Origin: Anaerolineae bacterium
Lineage (GTDB): Bacteria; Chloroflexota; Anaerolineae; Aggregatilineales; Phototrophicaceae
Assembly (NCBI GenBank): GCA_022824465.1
Contig: JAJDZV010000003.1
Coordinates: forward strand, 62,001-126,000
DNA length: 64,000 nucleotides
Direction of reading: 5' to 3'
Numbering within the stretch: position 1 is the stretch's first letter; each line of letters opens with the position of its first letter. Positions 46,842 to 54,934 of this stretch are shown here, piece after piece. The notes beneath the pieces are model-generated. The model made no database searches, had not been told where the DNA came from, and saw only the letters and a list, made by a program, of their open reading frames with translations. The position numbers and the translations under genes were made by a program.

Positions 46842-48041
46842 ATGAAGATCACTCGGATCGAGAGCCTGCAATGGAAAGCCTATCCGCGCTTGCTCACCGT
46901 GCGCGTGCATACCGATAGCGGCATCGTTGGCTTGGGCGAAACGGTCGACAAGATCCCGGGCGCAAAAGCGGCGCTGCATGGCACGATCGCGCCGCTCGTG
47001 CTGGGGCAGGACCCGCTGGATATTGAAGGGCTCTGGCGCTTCGTGATGGACAATATCATGTACCACGGTTACGCCGGGGCCGAGACGCGGGCGCTCTCAG
47101 CCTTCGAGGTAGCGCTCTGGGACATCATGGGCAAGCATTACGATGCCCCGCTCTATCATCTGCTCGGCGGAAAGACGCGCGGCGAAATTCCCACCTACAA
47201 CACCTGCCTCAGCTTCGGCGCAATCCGCGACTACCAAGCCTGGCACGAGGACGCCGGCGCGCTGGCGCGGAGCTTGCTCGACGACGAAATCTATGCGATG
47301 AAGATCTGGCCCTTCGACCAATTCAGCGAGGGCAGCTTCGGCCAGCGCATCTCAAGAGCGGACATTGAAGCGGGGCTGGTTCCGATCCGACAGATTCGCG
47401 ACACCGTCGGCGGGCGCATGGACATCGGCATCGAGTGCCACTTCCGCTGGAATCGCGTCAGTATGGAGCGCATCGCTCGCGCGCTTGAGCCTTACGACAT
47501 CCTCTTTCTGGAAGATATCATGCCGCCTGTTTACCCGGACGAAATCAAGGCGCTGGCGCAAAAGACCACCATACCCATCATCGGGTCGGAACTGCTGCTG
47601 ACGCGTTGGCAATACCGCGAATGGCTGGAGAAGCAGGTCTCACAGATTATCATGACCGATGCCGTCTGGAATGGCGGTATCGCCGAGACGCGCAAGATCG
47701 CAAATCTGGCGGAGACTTATGGCGTGCCCATCGTGCTGCACAATGTCGCCGGCGCCATCTGCCACGCCGCTTGCATGCACTTGGGCGCCCATATTCCCAA
47801 TCTGTATTATGTCGAATCCTGCCGCGCGTTTTACAAGGAGTACTACGGTGTGCTGACGGATTACGAGCCGAGGGTGTCGGATGGGCATTTCGCGCTGCCG
47901 ACGGGAGCGGGCCTGGGCGTCAACCTGCGCGAATCAGCCTTGCAACGGGAGGACTTGATCCGTGAAGTCACCAAAGGCGCGGGGCTGGCAGGCGGACGGC
48001 GGGCTATGGGCGATCACTGGGCGGTCGAGGAGATACGTTGA
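46842..48041 (+). CDS. Mandelate racemase/muconate lactonizing enzyme family protein
   Basis: A 399-residue enolase-superfamily enzyme. The capping domain is about 1-110, the barrel follows. Likely metal ligands are Glu198 (IECHFRWN), Glu224 (LEDIMPP) and Glu250 (GSELLLT), with Lys154 (AMKIWPFD) and a His in VLHNVAG as acid/base candidates. Most relatives with this pattern are sugar-acid dehydratases. It is the last gene of the operon begun by the Gfo/Idh/MocA gene. Exact substrate unknown. Confidence 0.88.
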   Translation: MKITRIESLQWKAYPRLLTVRVHTDSGIVGLGETVDKIPGAKAALHGTIAPLVLGQDPLDIEGLWRFVMDNIMYHGYAGAETRALSAFEVALWDIMGKHYDAPLYHLLGGKTRGEIPTYNTCLSFGAIRDYQAWHEDAGALARSLLDDEIYAMKIWPFDQFSEGSFGQRISRADIEAGLVPIRQIRDTVGGRMDIGIECHFRWNRVSMERIARALEPYDILFLEDIMPPVYPDEIKALAQKTTIPIIGSELLLTRWQYREWLEKQVSQIIMTDAVWNGGIAETRKIANLAETYGVPIVLHNVAGAICHAACMHLGAHIPNLYYVESCRAFYKEYYGVLTDYEPRVSDGHFALPTGAGLGVNLRESALQREDLIREVTKGAGLAGGRRAMGDHWAVEEIR

Positions 48042-48088
48042 ATGGCGTCATCCGACATGTCCAGCGCGGGCAGCTTTTGTGACGCGAT

Positions 48089-48116
48089 TTGAAACTCAAG
48101 CGGTCTGTGTTATAAT
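48089..48116 (+). promoter_or_regulatory. Promoter of the ribose-type importer operon
   Basis: TTGAAA (48089-48094, 5/6) is 16 bases from a perfect TATAAT (48111-48116), itself preceded by TGT as an extended -10. Confidence 0.65.
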
Positions 48117-48298
48117 CTCGCCACTCAACTGACAGCCGCTGGCGGCAGCGAGAGCCGCATCTATTATTAATGACCCGTGACGAAGATGACTTGGCGACGG
48201 AAGCGCGCAATCCTCCTTTGGCTGTCATTGCGTTCAGGAGTTCGTGTTTGCGGCATTGCTTATGGTATTTCTTCGTATGATGGTTTATGATGCTGTCG

Positions 48299-48356
48299 GC
48301 GCTCTGGGAGCGCTCTCAACATCGGATCTGGTCTCGACAGGCGACTTGCCTGAGAC
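48299..48356 (+). promoter_or_regulatory. Paired hairpins in the 5' leader
   Basis: First hairpin: GCGCTC-TGG-GAGCGC (48299-48313), perfect. Second: GTCT + CAGGC against GCCTG + AGAC (48331-48356) with a 3-base bulge. They lie 31-88 bases before the start codon. Confidence 0.4.
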
Positions 48357-48387
48357 ATCGTATACTCAATAGTGGAGGAATCACGAA

Positions 48388-49374
48388 ATGAGAAAGTTGC
48401 TTCGTTCAATCCCGGTTCTGCTTCTGGCGCTAGGCATCATGCTTGCGGGCATCGGCGGCGTTGGCGCGCAGGACCAACTCGTTTTCAGTATTGTGTCGCA
48501 CGGCGGCGTCGGCAATCCCTTCTGGATCGTCGTGATCAAAGGTATGGAAGATGCCTGCACGCTGCTGAACGCCGACTGCGCCTGGCTGTCGGACCCGGTT
48601 GACAATATCGACGATATGGCTGGCTATTGGGACGATGCCTTGGCCCGCAACAATGACGGTATTGGCACCACGGTTCCGAATCCCGAAGTGATTCGCGATG
48701 GCGTCAACCGCGCTAACGAAGCCGGCATTCCGGTCATTGTACTGAATACCGCTGATCCGAATGCGGGTACGCCGGATGCGCTGCCGACGCTCTTCTACAT
48801 CGGCGCCAACGAATTCCTCGGCGGCCGTTCCAACGCCAACGCGGTTCTCGATGCGGCTGATGCCGCTGGCGTCGAGATTACTGGGGGCGTCTGCCCGATT
48901 CAGGAAGTTGGGCACAGCGGCTTGGAAGCCCGTTGCGCCGGCGTCCGCTCGGTCTTTGAAGAAGCGGGCATCCCGCTTGACGGCTTGACCATCAACAACG
49001 ATGTTACGGCATCGGCTGGTATCCTGGCCAATTACTTCAGCGCCAATCCGGACACCAACGCCGCCTTCATGCTTGGTCCCAATCCTTCAAGCTCTTTGAA
49101 TCTCTATATCCAGGAAGCTGGCGTCATGGCGGGCGATCTGTTCGCCACCACGCACGATACCAGCGCCGAAATCTATGAGATGATCCAAAGCGGTTACCTG
49201 GTCCAGGCGATCGACCAGCAGCCATACTTGCAGGGCTTTGAGACGATCATGTGGCTCTACCTGAACAGCCAGTTCGCGCTGGCGCCGGGCGGAGACATTT
49301 TGACCGGTCCCGGCGTGATCGATGGCAGCAATGTCGATGCCATCATTGAGCTGACCGCTCAGGGCTATCGCTAA
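48388..49374 (+). CDS. Ribose/sugar-type periplasmic binding protein (RbsB family)
   Basis: A 328-residue periplasmic protein with a classical signal peptide (MRKLLRS, hydrophobic core, GVGAQ cleavage region). The fold-1 binding-protein pattern follows: FSIVSHGGVGNPFWIVVIKG, then GIGTTVPNPEVIRDGV and YIGANEFLGG. GGAGGA eight bases before ATG 48388 gives strong translation. It heads the operon containing an RbsC-type permease and a single-domain ATPase. A sugar ligand is likely by family. Identity unknown. Confidence 0.9.
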   Translation: MRKLLRSIPVLLLALGIMLAGIGGVGAQDQLVFSIVSHGGVGNPFWIVVIKGMEDACTLLNADCAWLSDPVDNIDDMAGYWDDALARNNDGIGTTVPNPEVIRDGVNRANEAGIPVIVLNTADPNAGTPDALPTLFYIGANEFLGGRSNANAVLDAADAAGVEITGGVCPIQEVGHSGLEARCAGVRSVFEEAGIPLDGLTINNDVTASAGILANYFSANPDTNAAFMLGPNPSSSLNLYIQEAGVMAGDLFATTHDTSAEIYEMIQSGYLVQAIDQQPYLQGFETIMWLYLNSQFALAPGGDILTGPGVIDGSNVDAIIELTAQGYR

Positions 49375-49395
49375 GCCGTATTCGGCAATTGTACT

Positions 49396-49418
49396 GGGTG
49401 GGGAAAAACTCCCCACCC
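49396..49418 (+). terminator. Hairpin between binding-protein and permease genes
   Basis: Perfect 9-base arms GGGTGGGGA (49396-49404) and TCCCCACCC (49410-49418), 5-base loop, 21 bases after the binding-protein stop. A loose T-rich stretch follows. Probably an attenuator. Confidence 0.65.
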
Positions 49419-49521
49419 TCGTATGTTTGTAACGCGCCGCTGCACGGAGGCTCTAGCTATTTCAGTTGCCTAAGCCGGATATATTTCTATTCTCCAATTA
49501 GTCATATTCGAGAGATTGCTT

Positions 49522-51636
49522 ATGATGCAAGCATACTTTGAAGGCAAACGCGAAGCTTCGGCCATCGGCAGTCTCGTTACTTTTTTGGCGTTTGGCTTCG
49601 GGCTGCTCGGTCTCGCGATTGCTTACGGCGTCGCTTTAGGCTGGATTCCGCTGGGCGAACGCGCGCAAATCCTCCGCAGCAACCTCAACACCTTTGAGAT
49701 TATTGTCGTCGTCGCCAGTCTGATTTATGCGGCCTGCTGCCTGCGAACGGCGTATGGGCTCTATACACGCGAGGGCGCCAGCCTGCGTTGGGCGCAATGG
49801 ATGATGTTCGTCACCGTCATGATCGGCGGCACGATCCTCCTTAGCGTGGCGATTCCCGTTGGTCTAAAGTTTTCGCTTTTGCTTAGCCAGGTGGCTGATC
49901 TTCGAGACGTAATCAACGACGAGCCGGGCGCTTTTGTCTCAGTCGCGTTATCGACTGGCGAGGCGCTGATAAGCATCAGCCTGTTCATCATTGCCGTGAT
50001 CGCGCTTTTGGCTCTGCTCGTTTTCCTCATTCCGTTCCTTGAATCCTGGCGGGACCGTCCCGGCATTCGCTTGATCGTCGCCCCGCCGCGCAAGTTTATC
50101 CAGGCGATTCTGGTTGTGCTGTCCCTTGGCATCATCTGTTTCCTGGTCGCTGGCGCCGCTGTCGTTCCAGATTACCCGGGCCAGACGACCATTCGCGATT
50201 CGGAGAACCATCGTCTGCTGGCGGGCCTGCTGTTCTTCTTGCCAGCCTTCTTCGCTTACCGTGTCGTTCGGCAGGTGGAAGAGCAATCGGATGAGTTGCG
50301 GCGCGCGCTCGCGCTGACGCCCGGTAAGTTCATCCGCGCCGAATTGGCCAAGTCGCCCAGCGCTGGCGCCATTATCGGTTTCATCGCTATCTTTCTGGGC
50401 TTCACCATGGCAACCGACCTCTTCCTCGAGCCAAGTTCGGTCGCGTCTTTTTTGAGCAATGTGGCGACCAAAGGCGTCATTGCCATCGGCGTCACCTATC
50501 TGATGATCTCTGGCGAGTTTGACTTGTCGGTTGGCTCGATCCTGGGCGTCACCGCGCTGTCCTTCATGAACTTCATGACGCACGGCGCGCCGGTGTTCGG
50601 CGTCGTTGGACCTATTCCCGCCGCCTTGCTCGCCATCTTCGTCGCTTTCATTCTGGGCGCGATAAATGGCGTCTTGCTAATATCGACGCGAATACCGTCC
50701 TTCATTGTCACATTGGGCACGATGCTCGCCTTCCGCGCGATTACGCTGGTGGCGATTGCGGGCGGCCGTATCCTGCGCTACAGCGACCACCACACGGAGC
50801 TTCCGATAATCGGCATCAGCAATCTCGTATTCATCGCGCTGGCAGTAATTGGCTTGGCGGTGATCGCCTTCACCGCATATCGGGTCTTGCCCGTGTTGTA
50901 CCGGGGCGCGCTTCAGGCCTGGTCGATCCGCGCGGACAACGGCGATTTTGGCACGAGCGGCGCGATTGTGCGGTCGGTGGCGCTTGTGCTGGTGGCGCTT
51001 ATACTGCTGGCGATCATCGTGTGGTTGGCGGCAGTCCTGGCCTATCATGGCAGCGCCTCGGGTGGGCAGATCGTCGAGGTTGGTTACTTCGACCTGTTTA
51101 ACGGGCGCGTGCTTGCGATTGGCGAGGATGGCGATTTCTTCCACATGCAAATCCCGCGCAACGCCAACGTGCGCTTGGCGATCGTCTGGTGGTTCATCTT
51201 TGTGGTGATCTTCCATGTAGTCTTGACCAGCACCTCATTTGGCAACAGCATATTCGCGACCGGCGGCAATGAAGGCGCGGCGCGCGCGCAAGGCGTCAAT
51301 GTCGATCGCGTCAAACTGCAGAACTTCGTCATCGTCGCGCTATTGACCGGCATCGCCGCCATCTACGAGACGGCGCGGAATCCGGGCGTCGATCCGCTCA
51401 AGGGCACCGGCTGGGAGCTCGAGGTCATCGCCATGACCGTCATCGGCGGCGCTTTGCTAACCGGCGGCTATGGCAGCGTCGTCGGCTCCTTGCTTGGCGC
51501 GCTGATCTTCGGCATGCTGCAGACGGGTCTGGTCCTGGTCGGGATTGAATCGCGACTATTCGCCGGGACAATCGGCGTGATCATCATCGCCGCGGTGGTG
51601 ATGAATACCCTGGTTCGTGGCGCGCGGCAGAATTAG
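49522..51636 (+). CDS. RbsC-type ABC permease with large N-terminal membrane extension
   Basis: A 704-residue membrane protein, about twice the usual RbsC length. Residues from about 285 carry the RbsC core: GVIAIGVTYLMISGEFDLSV, AILGAINGVLL-like text, STRIPSFIVTLGTM, and NEGAARAQGVNVDRVK near the end. The first 280 residues hold about six extra membrane segments of no recognised family. A further polar insert of roughly 100 residues (about 450-550) interrupts the core. It would transport the ligand of the RbsB-type protein. Start taken at ATG 49522. Confidence 0.85.
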   Translation: MMQAYFEGKREASAIGSLVTFLAFGFGLLGLAIAYGVALGWIPLGERAQILRSNLNTFEIIVVVASLIYAACCLRTAYGLYTREGASLRWAQWMMFVTVMIGGTILLSVAIPVGLKFSLLLSQVADLRDVINDEPGAFVSVALSTGEALISISLFIIAVIALLALLVFLIPFLESWRDRPGIRLIVAPPRKFIQAILVVLSLGIICFLVAGAAVVPDYPGQTTIRDSENHRLLAGLLFFLPAFFAYRVVRQVEEQSDELRRALALTPGKFIRAELAKSPSAGAIIGFIAIFLGFTMATDLFLEPSSVASFLSNVATKGVIAIGVTYLMISGEFDLSVGSILGVTALSFMNFMTHGAPVFGVVGPIPAALLAIFVAFILGAINGVLLISTRIPSFIVTLGTMLAFRAITLVAIAGGRILRYSDHHTELPIIGISNLVFIALAVIGLAVIAFTAYRVLPVLYRGALQAWSIRADNGDFGTSGAIVRSVALVLVALILLAIIVWLAAVLAYHGSASGGQIVEVGYFDLFNGRVLAIGEDGDFFHMQIPRNANVRLAIVWWFIFVVIFHVVLTSTSFGNSIFATGGNEGAARAQGVNVDRVKLQNFVIVALLTGIAAIYETARNPGVDPLKGTGWELEVIAMTVIGGALLTGGYGSVVGSLLGALIFGMLQTGLVLVGIESRLFAGTIGVIIIAAVVMNTLVRGARQN

Positions 51637-51648
51637 GGAGCGGCAACT

Positions 51649-52455
51649 ATGGAATATAAACAGAAGAATGATAACGCCTTGGTGGATATGATCGATATCC
51701 ACAAATACTTTGGCAGCGTGCAGGTGCTGCGCGGCATAGATTTCCACGTCGACCGGCAAGAGATCGTCGGCTTGCTCGGCGATAACGGCGCCGGCAAATC
51801 GACCTTGATCAAGGTGTTGACAGGTTATCACTCGCTGACGCGGGGCCAGATTTATTTTGACAACGAGGCTGTAAGGATCCATTCGCCGCACGACGCCCGC
51901 GAGTTGGGGATCGAGACGGTACACCAGGATCTGGCCTTGGTGCCGCTGATGAGTATCGCGCGCAACTTTTGGCTGGGGCAGGAGCCGACGTATGAAGTCG
52001 GACCCTTCCGCTTCCTCGACAAGAAAATGATGGCGCGTGAATCGATACAGGCGCTGGCCGATGTCGGCATTCACATTCGCGACTCGGAAGAGACTGTGGG
52101 CAATATGTCCGGCGGCGAGCGGCAGTCGGTGGCGATCGGCCGCGCGGTCTATTTCGGCAAGAAACTGCTCATACTTGACGAGCCCACCTCGGCTCTTTCC
52201 GTCGGCGAGACGCAGAAGGTGCTCGATTACACCATCGCCGCCAAAGAAAAAGGCATGAGCGTCATCTTCATCACGCACAATATCCGTCACGTCTATGAAG
52301 TGGCTGACCGCTTCACGATAATCGAACGCGGGCACAAACTTGGCGATTTCTACAAGAGCGAAGTGAGCGAAAACGAAGTCGCTGACATGATCGTCACCGG
52401 GCAGATTCCAGAGCGCTTGCGTCTCTACGATGAAGAAAATGGAGATGTCGCATGA
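51649..52455 (+). CDS. Single-domain ABC sugar importer ATPase (FrcA/RbsA-like)
   Basis: A 268-residue ATPase with Walker A GDNGAGKST (44-52), ETVHQDLALVP Q-loop region, signature MSGGERQ and Walker B LLILDEPTSALS. Most ribose-type ATPases have two fused domains. This has one, as in the FrcA fructose system, so it should act as a homodimer. GGGAG precedes ATG 51649. Its last codons overlap the start of the lipoprotein gene by 4 bases (ATGA), indicating coupling. Confidence 0.92.
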   Translation: MEYKQKNDNALVDMIDIHKYFGSVQVLRGIDFHVDRQEIVGLLGDNGAGKSTLIKVLTGYHSLTRGQIYFDNEAVRIHSPHDARELGIETVHQDLALVPLMSIARNFWLGQEPTYEVGPFRFLDKKMMARESIQALADVGIHIRDSEETVGNMSGGERQSVAIGRAVYFGKKLLILDEPTSALSVGETQKVLDYTIAAKEKGMSVIFITHNIRHVYEVADRFTIIERGHKLGDFYKSEVSENEVADMIVTGQIPERLRLYDEENGDVA

Positions 52456-53129
52456 AGGAGACTTCGTTTCGACACAGACGCTTGCTGCTGCTAGCGCTTA
52501 TCGCCGCTGTGATGGTCAGCGCTTGCCGCCCCGACGACACGCTTGATATCACGCCATCGCCGACGCCCACGCCGGAGCCAACGGCGACGCCCACGCCGAC
52601 GCCTGTTCCAGCTGATTTTGTAGATCCCTATGAAGTCAACTTAGGCGTCATGGAACGTCTGATTGAGATGCTTCCCGACCCCCTGCCGGCGGGCGAAGAA
52701 GAATGGAAGCGAAACTTCGAAGAGGGCAACGAGGGTGTGAAGAACATACGCGGCATCCGTAGGCCCGCTGTCGGAAGGGAAATCTATTATTACACGCAGC
52801 AAGGCAGCAAGATGAGCCTGAACTTCGCTGTCTTCCCGGATGAAGAAGGGGCGATTGCCGAATTCGACCGCAAGCAAGGCCTCCGCTCGTCCCTGGTTAA
52901 CCTGGCGGAGGACGACGCTTTCCGGAAACCGAATCTCCTTGGCGCTGGTTTGTATGGTTCATTTGCGCTTTTCCAGATCGACAATTATTTCGTCGAAGTG
53001 TTGGTCGAGATCTTCACCACGTCAACCAGCCCCTTGACGCCGCTCGCTAACGAAACTCTCAAGTTCTTCGAGCGCAGCCGCGCGGAATTCGAAGCAGTCG
53101 CGGGCGATCCGGCCGAAGAGGACGGTTGA
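52452..53129 (+). CDS. Lipoprotein with Pro-Thr linker, first domain of a split gene
   Basis: A 225-residue product with a lipobox MVSAC (acylated Cys25) and a Pro/Thr-rich linker (about 35-52) leading to a soluble extracytoplasmic domain (about 60-215). The domain has the blocks GSKMSLNFAVFPDEEGAIAEF and LLGAGLYGSFALFQIDNYF. The reading frame continues past the TGA at 53127-53129 into a second, homologous domain, so the gene was probably longer. It overlaps the importer ATPase gene by 4 bases. Function unknown. It could be an accessory surface protein of that importer. Confidence 0.75.
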   Translation: MKETSFRHRRLLLLALIAAVMVSACRPDDTLDITPSPTPTPEPTATPTPTPVPADFVDPYEVNLGVMERLIEMLPDPLPAGEEEWKRNFEEGNEGVKNIRGIRRPAVGREIYYYTQQGSKMSLNFAVFPDEEGAIAEFDRKQGLRSSLVNLAEDDAFRKPNLLGAGLYGSFALFQIDNYFVEVLVEIFTTSTSPLTPLANETLKFFERSRAEFEAVAGDPAEEDG

Positions 53130-53138
53130 AGAGATGTC

Positions 53139-53576
53139 TTGCAGGCCGTCCTCGACAGCCTGCCAAACCAAATCGTGACCTCGACGCAGTGGCGGCGGGA
53201 TTACTCTCGCTTTGATAACGGCGTCGATACGCCGCGCAACATCACCAACGGCCGCGCGGTACGCGTTGCTTATGTGGATCAAATGGCGAACAACTTTCAG
53301 ATGACCTTCGGCCAGTTTGACTCATCCGCCGACTCGCTGGCGCATTTCGAAAGAATGAAGGGCATCCGCGAAGGCATTGAAGACGAGAACTCAATCGAAG
53401 ATTTCCCGATACCGCACGTGCTTGGCCGCGGCCTCTATGGCTCGGTCGCTCTCTTTGCCGTGGACGAGTTTTTCCTCGAAGTCTTGATGGAGCGCGCCCC
53501 GGGCACCAGCGCAAACCCGACGGAGTCCATCGCCCGCAGAGCGCTCGCCATCCTGGAAGCCGCCCGCAGCGGATAG
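53139..53576 (+). pseudogene. Second domain of the lipoprotein gene, behind an in-frame TGA
   Basis: 145 codons in the same frame as the preceding lipoprotein gene, separated by a single TGA and three sense codons. The sequence (FQMTFGQFDSSADSLAHFE, VLGRGLYGSVALFAVDEFF) clearly repeats the upstream domain, so the original gene encoded a two-domain protein of about 374 residues. No ATG or ribosome site starts this part. Only TTG 53139 is available. A C-to-T change (CGA to TGA) would explain the break. Read-through, mutation or sequencing error cannot be separated here. Confidence 0.7.
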
Positions 53577-53604
53577 CCCGTCTACATTCGCGCGTTCCTC
53601 GTGT

Positions 53605-53610
53605 TATAAT
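53605..53610 (+). promoter_or_regulatory. Extended -10 promoter of the DinB-like gene
   Basis: TGTTATAAT with perfect -10 at 53605-53610, 36 bases before ATG 53647. The -35 is weak. Confidence 0.5.
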
Positions 53611-53646
53611 CCGCGCCACCTTTATCACAGCACAATCGAGGAGCGA

Positions 53647-54135
53647 ATGATGTCACTGATGGCGATGTACCGCCGTTGGCAATTCCGGGCGATTGATAGA
53701 AACCTGCTGACCCTGACGCATATTGTTGAGACCATCAGCGATGACGGCGCCTTCAACAAGCGCGACGGCGGCGACGGCTGGACAATTTCGGAGGTTCTGG
53801 GCCACCTGGGGGATTTCGAAAGCTACATGCTGGCGCGCGCGCGTTACATTTGCGGCGAAACGAGCGACGAACCGCCGCAGCCGGCCGGACCAGAGGCGCT
53901 TGTTATTGAAATGGGCTACGCCGAGCAAGACGCCAGCGAACTGCTAGCCCGCTGGCAGGCGCGCCGTCGGGAGAGCACCGCGTTTTTCAACGGGCTGGAC
54001 AACGATGATGATGCCTTGTGGGAGCGTGGCGCGCCCTTCGCCGGCGGTCCTTTCACGCTGAACAATCAACTGATCTTGACGCCGATGCACGACGACGATC
54101 ACATGAACCAGATCGTGAAGATCATTCGTTCTTGA
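53647..54135 (+). CDS. DinB-like metal-binding four-helix protein
   Basis: A 162-residue DinB/YfiT-type protein. The pattern WTISEVLGHLGDFES gives His53, and HDDDHMNQIVKI near the C terminus gives His148/His152, which together form the family's metal triad. Four helices are predicted. Such proteins include thiol-dependent S-transferases (bacillithiol or mycothiol type), but most have no known role. GGAG stands three bases before ATG 53647, and ATG 53650 is an equally possible start. It has its own promoter. Confidence 0.85.
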   Translation: MMSLMAMYRRWQFRAIDRNLLTLTHIVETISDDGAFNKRDGGDGWTISEVLGHLGDFESYMLARARYICGETSDEPPQPAGPEALVIEMGYAEQDASELLARWQARRRESTAFFNGLDNDDDALWERGAPFAGGPFTLNNQLILTPMHDDDHMNQIVKIIRS

Positions 54136-54163
54136 CCGGGAGTTCTGGCGCGGCGACATTGAG

Positions 54164-54889
54164 ATGGTGGAGGGTGCTGCTGTGAAATCAAAACGGAATA
54201 GCGAAGCCAAACCTAAGGGGCAACCTATGCATGGCGGTCGGCGCTGGGCAATTCTCTTCTTGCTGTCTGGCCTGCTCTTGATTGGCGCGATCAAGTACTC
54301 CGATTCCTTGACTACCTCGGTCCGCGACCGGAGTGGAACGCCCGAGGCGCTGATTGCCAGTTTTCCCGAGCGGTACGCCATGCTGATGCACAATGACTTC
54401 ATCCTGAGTTCCATAGAATACCGGGGTCCCGAAGTCTACCATCAGGAACCACTGCCTGATTTGGACGCGCATCTGTACTTGTTCGAGTGGCGCTCAAGAA
54501 GCGACAATCACGCTGAGCTCTGCATTACCGCGGCTATCTTGGCTGAATCGAGAGATGTCGTTGGGGGCTGGTACGTAGTCGAAGAAGTTTTCCCGATTTG
54601 CGAATACCAGGTGGTGGACGCCAAGCCTCCCAGCGTCGCCTTTTGGGAGGAGCGATCGAGCGGACAGACGATCCACTATGCGCTGGTAGCCGGCCCAGCC
54701 TACGGCTTGGCAGATTTTGTGGAGTTAGAGCTGGCGGATGGGAGTGTCAGCCGCAGCGAATCACATCGGATCGCCTACGCCCAGGTGATCAGCCGCGACG
54801 AACCCATTGAAATCGAAGGTGTGCGCTTCCTGAACAGCGAGGGTCAAGCTTTCTCGTCCTTCGTCTACCCGTTATGGATGGAGAACTAG
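54164..54889 (+). CDS. Single-pass membrane protein of unknown function
   Basis: A 241-residue protein with a basic N terminus (KSKRNSEAKPKGQPMHGGRR), one membrane segment at about 28-44 (WAILFLLSGLLLIGAI) and an extracytoplasmic domain rich in beta strands. Two cysteines (ELCITAA, PICEYQV) could form a disulfide. Internal starts at GTG 54182 or ATG 54227 (AAGGGG upstream) are possible. It lies between the DinB-like gene and rarA on the same strand. No family is recognised. Confidence 0.6.
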   Translation: MVEGAAVKSKRNSEAKPKGQPMHGGRRWAILFLLSGLLLIGAIKYSDSLTTSVRDRSGTPEALIASFPERYAMLMHNDFILSSIEYRGPEVYHQEPLPDLDAHLYLFEWRSRSDNHAELCITAAILAESRDVVGGWYVVEEVFPICEYQVVDAKPPSVAFWEERSSGQTIHYALVAGPAYGLADFVELELADGSVSRSESHRIAYAQVISRDEPIEIEGVRFLNSEGQAFSSFVYPLWMEN

Positions 54890-54934
54890 GCAATTGCCCC
54901 GCCGCCGATGGTTGTAGTTGCGGAAAGCTGATTC

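Larger units (their letters stand above)
48042..48387. other. Intergenic region (346 bp) with promoter and long structured leader
   Basis: No protein gene is convincing. A strong promoter (48089-48116) predicts transcription from about 48123, leaving some 265 bases of leader before the binding-protein ATG. The leader contains at least two stable hairpins (48299-48313 and 48331-48356). No known riboswitch class is recognised by eye. Confidence 0.55.

Noticed and set aside
52560..52610. Short tandem repeat of CCGACGCCCACG-like units
   Set aside because: It encodes the Pro-Thr linker of the lipoprotein and is explained as coding repeat, not a CRISPR or satellite.
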